Assembly: GCA_007134845.1 (NCBI GenBank)
Contig: SLKA01000072.1
Location: 1 to 50,506 of the forward strand
Length of the DNA: 50,506 nucleotides
Origin: Balneolales bacterium
Lineage (GTDB): Bacteria; Bacteroidota; Rhodothermia; Balneolales; Natronogracilivirgulaceae
Direction of reading: 5' to 3'
A model generated the notes under the pieces. The model was not told where the DNA came from. It was given only the letters and a program-made list of their open reading frames with translations, and searched no databases. Positions 23,598 to 31,783 of the stretch are shown in pieces. The stretch's first letter is position 1; each line of letters opens with the position of its first letter. Both the position numbers and the translations under genes were made by a program.

Positions 23598-26123
23598 TCA
23601 ATTTGCGGATACGCTTTCGGGTGTATTTTCTTGCATTCTGTCCTTTTTTTTGGTATCCGATTTGCTGGTATATTTGATTTCGGGCTCTACTACCGGATCT
23701 TTTTCAAGCACCAGATCGAGGAGAGGCTCCATCCGGTCCAGATATCGGAAATCAATACCTTGAATAACGTCTTTCTCAATTTCCGCGACATCCTTTTCAT
23801 TTCTGGCCGGCAGAACCACCCGCTTAAGTCCGGCGCGTTTTGCAGCAAGAGTTTTTTCCTTAATGCCTCCAACCGGCAGCACAGATCCTCTTAATGTAAT
23901 TTCACCAGTCATTGCAACCGTGCTTTTTACTTTTCTCTGGGTGAAGATGGAGGATATGGCAGCAAGTAGGGACAATCCGGCTGAGGGTCCGTCTTTCGGC
24001 ACCGAACCGGCCGGCACATGGATATGCAAATCCCACTCATTGAATGCAGCATCCGGGATGAATAGCTCAGAAGAACGTGATTTCAGATAGCTCAGGGCAA
24101 GCATGGCCGATTCTTTCATAACATCACCCAGTTGTCCGGTGATGTTCAGCTTGCCGGAGCCTCTGGAGACGCTGGCTTCTATGAACAGGATATCACCTCC
24201 GTATGGCGTCCATGCAAGACCTGTTGAGACACCCGGAACCGTTGTTCTTTCTGCAACATCAGAGAAAAACTTCCGCTTCCCAAGTAGTTCTTCGATATCA
24301 TTCACTCCAATGGATGCTTTGGTAATTTCATCAGAGGCGACTTTACTTGCCACGGCGCGTGTCACTGACCCAATTTCGCGCTCCAGGTTCCTTACGCCTG
24401 ATTCACGGGTGTAGCCGTCAATCACCTTTTCGATAGCTTTGTCAGAAATTCGAAACTGGGATTTATTAAGTCCGTTTTCATGGATCTGCTTGGGTACGAG
24501 ATATTTTTTTGCGATCTGAAGCTTTTCTTCAAGGGTGTAGCCACTCAGATAAATCATCTCCATCCGATCCCGCAGGGCAGGAGGAATGGTATCTGTGTTG
24601 TTGGCAGTGGCAATGAACAGCACTTTTGAAAGATCGTACTCCACCTCCAAATAATTGTCATAAAAGGTGTGATTCTGCTCAGGGTCCAGCACCTCAAGGA
24701 GTGCCGATGTCGGATCCCCGCGGAAATTCATTCCAACCTTGTCAATTTCATCCAGCATCATAAGAGGGTTGCTGGTTCCCGCCTTTTTTATACTCTGAAT
24801 GATGCGGCCGGGCAGGGCACCGATGTAGGTTCGTCTGTGTCCCCGAATTTCCGCTTCGTCCTGGAGTCCGCCCACGCTGAAGCGCTGAAACTCGCGATCC
24901 ATGGCACGGGCAATGGACCGGCCCAGCGAGGTTTTCCCCACACCTGGAGGACCATAGAAACACAAAATGGGGGCTTTCATATCTTTTTTGAGCTTGAGCA
25001 CGGAAAGGTACTCCACGATCCGTTTTTTGACCTTCTCCAGTCCGTAGTGATCCTCATCCAGGATTTTTCTCGCCCGCTTGAGATCCAGCTTGTCTTTTGA
25101 AAAGTGATTCCAGGGAAGGTCAACCAGCCATTCCACATAGTTGTAAATTACACCATGGTTGGGGGCATTGGCCGGTGTACGCTCCAGCCGGTCGAGTTCT
25201 TTTTCAAGGACGTTCTGGACATTCTCCGGAAATGATTTCTTCTTGGCCTTGGCACGAAGTTTATTCACATCTTCCAGTTCACTGTCTTCCCCAAGTTCTT
25301 CCTGAATGGCCTTGAGCTGCTGCCTCAGATAAAAGTCTTTTTGCTGTTTGTCGATATCCGTTTTGACCTTGGAGCGAATTTCCTCGCTCAGGTTGAGAAC
25401 CTGCATCTCCTTCTTGAGGTAGTTCATCACCTTGTCCATTTTTTCGGAAAAGGTTTTTATCTCGAGCAAGGCCTGTTTCTCATCAAGACCGATGTTAAGG
25501 TTGGAGCTTATGAAGTTCAGCAGGAATGTCGGACTGTTGATGTTGTTTATGGCAATTCCTGCTTCAGAAGGTATGTTGGGTGACAAATTGACAATCTGGA
25601 TCGCCGTTTCCTTTACAGAGCGGAGCGCCGCATCAAGCTCGACGCCCGATACATCCTGATTGTAAATATATGGCTTTACCCGTGCAATGTAGTAAGGGTC
25701 AGACTGAAGGAACTCATCTATTTCAAAGACACTTTTCCCCTGTATGACAATGCTTTTGCTGCCATCGGGCATCTTGATAAGCTTCAGAATCTGTGCCACG
25801 GTTCCCACATGGTAAAGCTCATCGGGTGCCGGATCTTCCTGATCTTTGTCTTTCTGTGTAACGATCCCGATGGTCTTATCTGTTTCGTAAGCCTTTTTCA
25901 CAAGCTCTAAAGAGCGGTCCCGGCCAACCGTGATCGGTATCACCACACCGGGGTAAAGTACAGTATTTTTCAGGGGCAGGATGGGAAGCTGATCAGGAAT
26001 ATCAGATTCCGTCATCCGCTTTTCTTCTTCTTCTGACAAAAGGGGTATAGCCTGTTCGAAATCGTCAAATTCATCTTCCGATAATCTCATTTTCAGTGTT
26101 TTCAAATCACTATATATGGGCAT
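23598..26123 (-). CDS. lon: ATP-dependent protease Lon
   Basis: An 841-residue LonA that unfolds and degrades damaged and regulatory proteins in the cytoplasm. An N-terminal LON substrate-binding domain (~45-240, LPILPLKNTVLYPGVVIPI), a coiled linker and the AAA+ module (Walker A GPPGVGKTS near 390, Walker B MMLDEIDKVG, sensor TANNTDTIP) lead to the Ser-Lys protease domain (KDGPSAGLS near 712 with catalytic Ser, GGIKEKTLAA near 755 with catalytic Lys). A promoter at 26128-26157 would start transcription almost at the first ATG, so the real start may be the ATG at 26088-26090 (MRLSEDEFDDF), giving 830 residues. rsgA follows on the same strand. Confidence 0.96.
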   Translation of the reverse strand: MPIYSDLKTLKMRLSEDEFDDFEQAIPLLSEEEEKRMTESDIPDQLPILPLKNTVLYPGVVIPITVGRDRSLELVKKAYETDKTIGIVTQKDKDQEDPAPDELYHVGTVAQILKLIKMPDGSKSIVIQGKSVFEIDEFLQSDPYYIARVKPYIYNQDVSGVELDAALRSVKETAIQIVNLSPNIPSEAGIAINNINSPTFLLNFISSNLNIGLDEKQALLEIKTFSEKMDKVMNYLKKEMQVLNLSEEIRSKVKTDIDKQQKDFYLRQQLKAIQEELGEDSELEDVNKLRAKAKKKSFPENVQNVLEKELDRLERTPANAPNHGVIYNYVEWLVDLPWNHFSKDKLDLKRARKILDEDHYGLEKVKKRIVEYLSVLKLKKDMKAPILCFYGPPGVGKTSLGRSIARAMDREFQRFSVGGLQDEAEIRGHRRTYIGALPGRIIQSIKKAGTSNPLMMLDEIDKVGMNFRGDPTSALLEVLDPEQNHTFYDNYLEVEYDLSKVLFIATANNTDTIPPALRDRMEMIYLSGYTLEEKLQIAKKYLVPKQIHENGLNKSQFRISDKAIEKVIDGYTRESGVRNLEREIGSVTRAVASKVASDEITKASIGVNDIEELLGKRKFFSDVAERTTVPGVSTGLAWTPYGGDILFIEASVSRGSGKLNITGQLGDVMKESAMLALSYLKSRSSELFIPDAAFNEWDLHIHVPAGSVPKDGPSAGLSLLAAISSIFTQRKVKSTVAMTGEITLRGSVLPVGGIKEKTLAAKRAGLKRVVLPARNEKDVAEIEKDVIQGIDFRYLDRMEPLLDLVLEKDPVVEPEIKYTSKSDTKKKDRMQENTPESVSAN

Positions 26124-26127
26124 ATAA

Positions 26128-26157
26128 TTTATGCTCTGAGTTTTAATGTTATGTCAA
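26128..26157 (-). promoter_or_regulatory. Sigma70-type promoter of lon
   Basis: On the minus strand, a perfect TTGACA (26157-26152), an 18-bp spacer and CATAAA (26133-26128). Transcription would start near 26121, at or inside the first ATG of lon, implying a leaderless mRNA or use of the ATG at 26090. Confidence 0.45.
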
Positions 26158-26437
26158 GGCATTCATGTACCTGCAAAGTATCTCACATAATACTGAGATG
26201 CCATTAGAGTTTGGTAACGTTTTTTGCTCTGATAAGATTCTTTATGCTTCACTCATTATGCGCGATCATAAAAAATTTTAGATCAATAGTGCAATCGACA
26301 GACCAAAAGTGTTCATTACATGCATATCGGCAGGAATACCGCCATAATGTCAGGAGGGATGGGTGCTATGTTTGTGGATTATGCAAAAGTGTGACAAAAA
26401 AGACGATTGAATGTGCACTCAAACCAAACCTTTGCAT
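26158..26437. other. Intergenic region between lon and the DUF5723-like gene
   Basis: This 280-bp gap is upstream of lon and downstream of the barrel gene, both on the minus strand. It is AT-rich. A short plus-strand open frame (26211-26489) crosses it, but has low-complexity composition, no ribosome binding site, and no recognisable domain, so I do not call it. No terminator hairpin with a T-run was found for the barrel gene. Confidence 0.5.
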
Positions 26438-27952
26438 TCAGAACCGGATCTGCAAGGCCAGGGCAGACAAGCTATTTACATACCATTGACCTTCTTCGAA
26501 ATCTGATCTGAATATACGAACAGCCCCCGTAGCTTTGACCATCCCCAGGTCCAATCCGGCTCCGGCCCCAACGTACGTCTTGCCATCGGGATCCATTTGA
26601 ATGCTTCCCATGACGGGAAAGTAACGAAACAGACGCAGTTCAGCTCCAAGAGATAATCTCCAGCCATCCGTTTTGAAGTCAGGTGAGTTGAAACGGTAAT
26701 TAAGATCCACCATTGATGTCAGCCACTGGTATTGAAGTGCTGATCCAATATGCAGTTCTGTAGGTAGCTGAACGTAAAAAGCCGATTCATCTGCACGCGC
26801 AAGATTGCCCAAAACGATTTCCTCACCCGGATCATTCTGGAGGTACTGAAAGACTTCGCCCGGTTTGCCGGTGAAGCGTTTATCTGTCTCGGGCAAATGT
26901 GGATAGGTGCGCGTGATACTGCGTGACTGCCACTCTGTAGAATTGCTGTGATAACGGATGACACCAAGATCGGTCAGTGCAATGCTGAAGCGCAGGGACT
27001 TTCTGAGCGGCTCATGACTGTAGGGAGAGAGGGAGATATCATCCCCCAAGGGAATGATGTAGGTCAGACCGGCATCAATTCCGAATCCAACACCATTGAT
27101 CTCAAAGTTGGAAGACGGAAAAAAATGATTTTGATAGGCCTGACTTATATCACCGGTACGGAGTAACTCTGTGAGGAAGCGGTCCATGTCACCAGCGAGA
27201 CGCATCTCCATGCTGCCGGTGTTTTGCCAACCATCGGCAACCGGCTGATATACGGACTCATACTCCACCTGAGAATACATGCCACCAAGAAGAAATTTTG
27301 GTGATAAGCCGATGTAAAGAGTATTGAGGCCGGCTTGCCATTGGTTCAGCATGGTCACTTCACGTGCCATGGCAAAGGAGATTTCGTGAAACACCTGATA
27401 GTTTTCGTTGAGAAAGCGGACAAACGGAGCCTCCGGATCGTCCGGGATCTTGTCGGCTGCAAACCAGTTTCGGTTCATTTCGAAGGAAGCCAGCCCACGG
27501 GAACGCATCGCAAAGGAGCGTGCCCGGCTGCCGTTCGACCAGCTGTATCCCAGTGGCACCATTTCGTAGGATTGGGTCATGTGGTAGCGGTCAGAATCGG
27601 AGAACATTCGGTCGAACCCGGCATCCGTTATTGCATTTGCATCAGGAGGGTCGTCAGGAAAAAAATAAGATAACGCCTCGGCAGGAAGCCTGTCCGATTT
27701 CTGCAGATGAAATCCTTCACTGTAGTACACCCCGCCAAGTCCCAGGGTGATCTGGTGTCTGCGCTGATCATTCTGAAGCATCAAATTGGCAGGGTTGATG
27801 AAATGAGCCGACAAACCGGTACTGTAAGCCACACCGCCACCCAGGGCAATATGATGGGGTGTGGCACTCATCTGTGCACTGACAGGTGATCCGGTAAATC
27901 CTGCCAGAATGCCTATCAAGAATAGTAATTTGAAGGTTGCCCTGTTTAGCAT
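26438..27952 (-). CDS. DUF5723-like outer-membrane protein
   Basis: A 504-residue predicted outer-membrane barrel from the ATG at 27950-27952. It has a signal peptide (LLFLIGILAGFTGSPVSA before QMSAT), then a conserved-looking start ALGGGVAYSTGLSAHFINPANLML, like the FadL/PorV-type and DUF5723 proteins in which the strand after the Asn-Pro pair opens the barrel. Many Gly/aromatic strands follow, ending SALALQIRF with the C-terminal Phe typical of barrel assembly signals. The frame is open to a TTG at 28003, but only the ATG gives a proper signal peptide. Function unknown. It stands alone, divergent from the site-2 protease gene across 291 bp in which I found no convincing promoter. Confidence 0.65.
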   Translation of the reverse strand: MLNRATFKLLFLIGILAGFTGSPVSAQMSATPHHIALGGGVAYSTGLSAHFINPANLMLQNDQRRHQITLGLGGVYYSEGFHLQKSDRLPAEALSYFFPDDPPDANAITDAGFDRMFSDSDRYHMTQSYEMVPLGYSWSNGSRARSFAMRSRGLASFEMNRNWFAADKIPDDPEAPFVRFLNENYQVFHEISFAMAREVTMLNQWQAGLNTLYIGLSPKFLLGGMYSQVEYESVYQPVADGWQNTGSMEMRLAGDMDRFLTELLRTGDISQAYQNHFFPSSNFEINGVGFGIDAGLTYIIPLGDDISLSPYSHEPLRKSLRFSIALTDLGVIRYHSNSTEWQSRSITRTYPHLPETDKRFTGKPGEVFQYLQNDPGEEIVLGNLARADESAFYVQLPTELHIGSALQYQWLTSMVDLNYRFNSPDFKTDGWRLSLGAELRLFRYFPVMGSIQMDPDGKTYVGAGAGLDLGMVKATGAVRIFRSDFEEGQWYVNSLSALALQIRF

Positions 27953-28243
27953 CTGGTCGATCTTGTCGTTACGGATAAGCCGATAAATAACGTTATGAAT
28001 CAAAATGTCTTGTCAAATCACTCAAATTCCAAAAATGTACAGGTAAATATAATTACAACCAATGCATGCAGTGATAAAAAAACAGGACAACGGGTTTTGG
28101 CTGGATTCGTTTTAACTGGATTCAAGGTATGTTCCTGGATAATATGATACGGATGAAACGTGTCTGTCGGTCTGTTTGTTTTATAAAGAAGATCAGGCAA
28201 ACATTTTTTTAGTGGATATTTTGGATTTAGAGGGGTAGATGCC

Positions 28244-29368
28244 ATGCAAAAACAGGGATTGTCGCTGGGAAACTATAAAGGGATAAGAGTGAATCTGGAT
28301 TACAGCTGGTTCATCATGTTTACCCTTGTTGTATACATGTTGGCCAACTATTTTTTCCCGCATAACTTCGTGGAGATATCCGGGTCTGAGGCATGGATTT
28401 TAAGCATCGTTGCAGCATTGCTTTTTTTCATCTCCATTTTGTTGCATGAGTTCGCCCATGCCCTGGCGGCAAGAAATCGAAATGTGGAGATTTCAGAAAT
28501 TGTCCTATTCATTTTCGGTGGACTGGCAAAAATGAAAAAGGAACCAGAGCGGGCGCGTGATGAATTTGTGATTGCAGGAGCCGGACCATTGTGCAGCTTC
28601 GTTTTGGGTTTGCTGTTTCTCGGGGCGGCACTTGTGCTCGAACCTGTCGTGCGCGAAGGGGTTTACGGCGTGCTTTGGTATATCGGGTATTTAAACATCC
28701 TGCTGGTGGTCTTCAATTTGGTTCCCGGGTTCCCTCTTGACGGCGGTCGCATGATGCGGGCTGCACTTTGGCATTACACGGGTAATTTGCGCAAATCCAC
28801 CCGGATTGTAAGCAATCTGGGCCAAATTTTTGCTTTTTTTCTGATGTTCACCGGTTTGCTGGTTGTTTTTGGGGGTTCCATCGTTGTCGGTGTTGTATGG
28901 ATATTTGTTGGCATGTTCCTTCTTCAATCGGCTAAAAGCGGCTATTACATGGTCGCAATGCGCGAAGGCTTGTCAGGTATTCCGGTCAACAAGATTATGA
29001 CCACGAACCCTTCAACGGTGCACCCTGATATCAGTCTGAGAAACTTGGTTAACGAGTTTTTTTTTAAAAACAGGTTTTCATGCTTTCCCGTGATGAAACA
29101 AAATGAATTTGTCGGTCTTGTAGAGATAAACCAAGTCAAGGCTGTGGACCGTGAGCAGTGGGAGTTTACGCGCGTATCGGATATCATGACACCGAGGGAG
29201 GCGTTGCGGACAGCAAGTCCGGATACGGATGCCTACGACGTTCTCATGCAAATGATAGATGCCGGGAGTGGACGTCTTCCGGTGCTGGAAAATGGCGAGC
29301 TGATCGGCATTATTTCAAGAAAGGATATTATGCAATTCGTGGAATTCCGGGAAACACTTGGTGCCTGA
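28244..29368 (+). CDS. Site-2 protease (M50) with CBS pair
   Basis: A 374-residue intramembrane zinc metalloprotease of the S2P/SpoIVFB group. About six membrane helices carry the zinc motif HEFAH (68-72) and the second ligand in NLVPGFPLDGGR (Asp166). Two CBS domains follow (~246-300, starting KIMTTNPSTV; ~306-362, starting DIMTPREALR), which in this family bind nucleotides and gate activity. S2Ps release membrane-tethered regulators such as anti-sigma factors; the window has two anti-sigma-like membrane proteins, but no evidence ties them to this enzyme. The CBS-fused, non-PDZ form resembles SpoIVFB more than RseP. ATG at 28244 follows AGAGGGG at about 10 nt, a good ribosome binding site. 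Confidence 0.92.
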   Translation: MQKQGLSLGNYKGIRVNLDYSWFIMFTLVVYMLANYFFPHNFVEISGSEAWILSIVAALLFFISILLHEFAHALAARNRNVEISEIVLFIFGGLAKMKKEPERARDEFVIAGAGPLCSFVLGLLFLGAALVLEPVVREGVYGVLWYIGYLNILLVVFNLVPGFPLDGGRMMRAALWHYTGNLRKSTRIVSNLGQIFAFFLMFTGLLVVFGGSIVVGVVWIFVGMFLLQSAKSGYYMVAMREGLSGIPVNKIMTTNPSTVHPDISLRNLVNEFFFKNRFSCFPVMKQNEFVGLVEINQVKAVDREQWEFTRVSDIMTPREALRTASPDTDAYDVLMQMIDAGSGRLPVLENGELIGIISRKDIMQFVEFRETLGA

Positions 29369-29417
29369 CGAGTCGACGCAGCGAGGGTAGGCCAAATGAC
29401 CACGGAATGCACGAATG

Positions 29418-31739
29418 TTAACCGATCACCGTAAGTTTGGCCAGTCTTGCTACCAGCTTCTTTTGTCCCACATTCTTAAAAAACACCGTCAATCGTGCGT
29501 TTTCACCGGAACCTTCGCACTGCAGAATTTTACCAGGGCCAAATTTCGGATGAATGACAGCAAGACCCGGTCGCCATTCTGAGCTTCCCGCTTCGTATTC
29601 ATATTCAATGGTTACAGAGGAATCTCCACCTCCTCCGCCGCTACCGGAGCCACGTACGCTGTCAGGTTTGCCCCATGCAGGCTGATCGCCACCACGGTCG
29701 TCATAGGAGATGTAAGTGCCTCCGGCTGGCTTTCCGCCCGGTCCTCGCTGCCGGATTGTTGCTCCCGTTTCAGTCCGAACTACAGAGGGATCCACTTCAT
29801 CCAGAAAACGGGAGCGAAGCATTTCAACCTGGTCCCCAAACCGGAAACGGTTTTTGGCATAGCTGAAATAGAGATATTTCTCAGCACGGGTGATGGCTAC
29901 ATAGAAAAGGCGCCGTTCTTCCTCGATGTCAACTTCCTCGCCGATTCGACCTCCGATAGGGAAAAGCTCTTCTTCGAGTCCGGCTATGAACACGATGGGG
30001 AACTCAAGGCCTTTTGAACCGTGGACAGTCATAAGCGTGACTGCCGGTTCGTTGGAATCATGTGCATCAAGATCGGTGACCAGGCTGATTTCCTGTAAAA
30101 AGGTGCTCAGATCCGGCTGATTGCTGCTTTTTTCAAAGTAGGAGATGGCGTTCAGTAGTTCCATGACATTCTGGCGGCGCATCAGTGAGTCGTGGGAATG
30201 CTCTTCAATGAACTGGCGAACGTAGCCAGTCTCTTCCAGCAAGAAGCGGACAGTGTCAGTGAGTCCGGTATCTTTCAGTTTTTCCGTTGTTCGTTGCAGT
30301 ACATCCACGAATTCACGGATTCTCGGAATGGCTGGCTTATAGATCCCGGTTGATTCCACACCGGTGATCACGTTCCAGAGGGAGATATCCTCAGCCCGGG
30401 CCTTCTCCGAAAGAATAGCCAATGTTTTTTCTCCGACCCCCCGGACGGGCTCATTGATTACCCGGAGCAGTGATTCGTCATCATGAGGATTGACAAGCAG
30501 CCTCAGATAGGCGGTCACATCCTTTATTTCCTTGCGCTGGTAAAAGGAGATACCGCCTACGAGCTGATAGGGGATTCCCCGCCGCCGAAACGCATCCTCC
30601 AGAACCCGGCTTTGGTAATTTGTCCTGTATAGCACAGCAAAATCACGATAAGTGAGATTCTGGCGGATCTTTTTGTCCTCAATGGTACGGACGATGCGAT
30701 TGGCCTCGTCGCGCTCGTCATAGTTTTCCAGGACGGTGATGATTTCACCCTGATCATTCTGAGTCCATAACGTCTTTTCAAGCCGTGATTTGTTTTGCTT
30801 GATAACGGAGTCGGCACACTTAAGAATTACTTTTGTCGAACGGTAGTTTTGCTCCAGGGGAATTTGAACGGAATCAGGATAATCTTCCCGGAAGTTGAGG
30901 ATATTGGTGATATCAGCCCCTCGGAATGAGTAGATGCTCTGGGAATCATCACCCACTACACAGATATTGTTATGCCCGGCTGCCAGCAGCTTCGTTGCCC
31001 GGTATTGTGCATGATTGGTATCCTGGTACTCGTCGATAAGGATGTAACGGAAGTGCTGCTGATATTTCAGCAGGATATCGGGATGCTGCTCAAACAGTTC
31101 GATTGGCTTGAGGAGCAGATCGTCAAAATCCATCGCATTGTTCTTCTTGCAACGCTCCAGATATCGCTGGTACACCTGAGCGGCGATATCATCCAGTGAG
31201 CTTTGAACAAATTTGTCCCTGAACATATCAGGCGATATCATTTGATTTTTGGCACCACTGATTGTAAAACGCACGTTGCGGGGTTTGACTTCCCTGGTGT
31301 TGATATTCAGTTCCTGAAGGATGGTTTTGATGACACGCTCACTGTCCACAGTGTCATAGATGCTGAAATCCCGGGTGAACCCCAGATGCTCGGCCTCAAT
31401 CCTGAGGATACGTGAGAAAATGGAGTGAAAGGTGCCCATCCAGAGTCGGTTGGTCTGTTCACCGATGAGATCCACTATTCGCTCCTGCATTTCACGAGAG
31501 GCCTTGTTGGTGAATGTAAGTGCCAGAATCTGATTGGGCCAGGCCTTTTTCTGATAGAGCAGATTGGCAATGCGATAGGTTAACACCCGTGTTTTACCGC
31601 TGCCTGCTCCGGCAATGATAAGCAGTGGTCCGTCGGTATGAAGAACAGCTTTCCGCTGGTGATCATTTACATCTTTGAGAAAAGGGGGGACTGACGGACG
31701 GTCCTCGGTATCGTCATTTCTTAAAACAAAAGTGGGCAT
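29418..31739 (-). CDS. pcrA: UvrD/Rep-family DNA helicase (PcrA-like)
   Basis: A 773-residue superfamily 1A 3'-5' DNA helicase acting in excision repair and clearing stalled transcription or replication complexes. All helicase motifs are present in order: Walker A AGAGSGKTRVL, LALTFTNKASREM, DEYQDTNHAQYR with VVGDDSQSIYSFRGA, LEQNYRST, TVHGSKGLEFPIVF, and YVAITRAEKYLYFSYA. The last ~60 residues (WRPGLAVIHPKFGPGKILQ to KLTVIG) form the Tudor-like domain of PcrA that contacts RNA polymerase, which is why I prefer PcrA to UvrD or Rep. It is last in a minus-strand run after rsmB and valS, 44 bp from valS. It is convergent with the site-2 protease gene. Confidence 0.94.
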   Translation of the reverse strand: MPTFVLRNDDTEDRPSVPPFLKDVNDHQRKAVLHTDGPLLIIAGAGSGKTRVLTYRIANLLYQKKAWPNQILALTFTNKASREMQERIVDLIGEQTNRLWMGTFHSIFSRILRIEAEHLGFTRDFSIYDTVDSERVIKTILQELNINTREVKPRNVRFTISGAKNQMISPDMFRDKFVQSSLDDIAAQVYQRYLERCKKNNAMDFDDLLLKPIELFEQHPDILLKYQQHFRYILIDEYQDTNHAQYRATKLLAAGHNNICVVGDDSQSIYSFRGADITNILNFREDYPDSVQIPLEQNYRSTKVILKCADSVIKQNKSRLEKTLWTQNDQGEIITVLENYDERDEANRIVRTIEDKKIRQNLTYRDFAVLYRTNYQSRVLEDAFRRRGIPYQLVGGISFYQRKEIKDVTAYLRLLVNPHDDESLLRVINEPVRGVGEKTLAILSEKARAEDISLWNVITGVESTGIYKPAIPRIREFVDVLQRTTEKLKDTGLTDTVRFLLEETGYVRQFIEEHSHDSLMRRQNVMELLNAISYFEKSSNQPDLSTFLQEISLVTDLDAHDSNEPAVTLMTVHGSKGLEFPIVFIAGLEEELFPIGGRIGEEVDIEEERRLFYVAITRAEKYLYFSYAKNRFRFGDQVEMLRSRFLDEVDPSVVRTETGATIRQRGPGGKPAGGTYISYDDRGGDQPAWGKPDSVRGSGSGGGGGDSSVTIEYEYEAGSSEWRPGLAVIHPKFGPGKILQCEGSGENARLTVFFKNVGQKKLVARLAKLTVIG

Positions 31740-31783
31740 AAATAGGAATATGAAAACAGCTTATTACAGCAAAACGATGAAGA

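Noticed and set aside
26211-26489. A 92-codon plus-strand frame upstream of lon
   Set aside because: It runs into the 3' end of the opposite-strand barrel gene, has no ribosome binding site and no similarity pattern I can see.
27354-27369. CACGTG-centred sequence (parS-like) in the DUF5723-like gene
   Set aside because: Only about 9 of 16 bases match the parS consensus, and it is far from parAB. Other CACGTG or half sites near 1250, 3593, 27387, 34748 and 49131 also reach at most 11 of 16.
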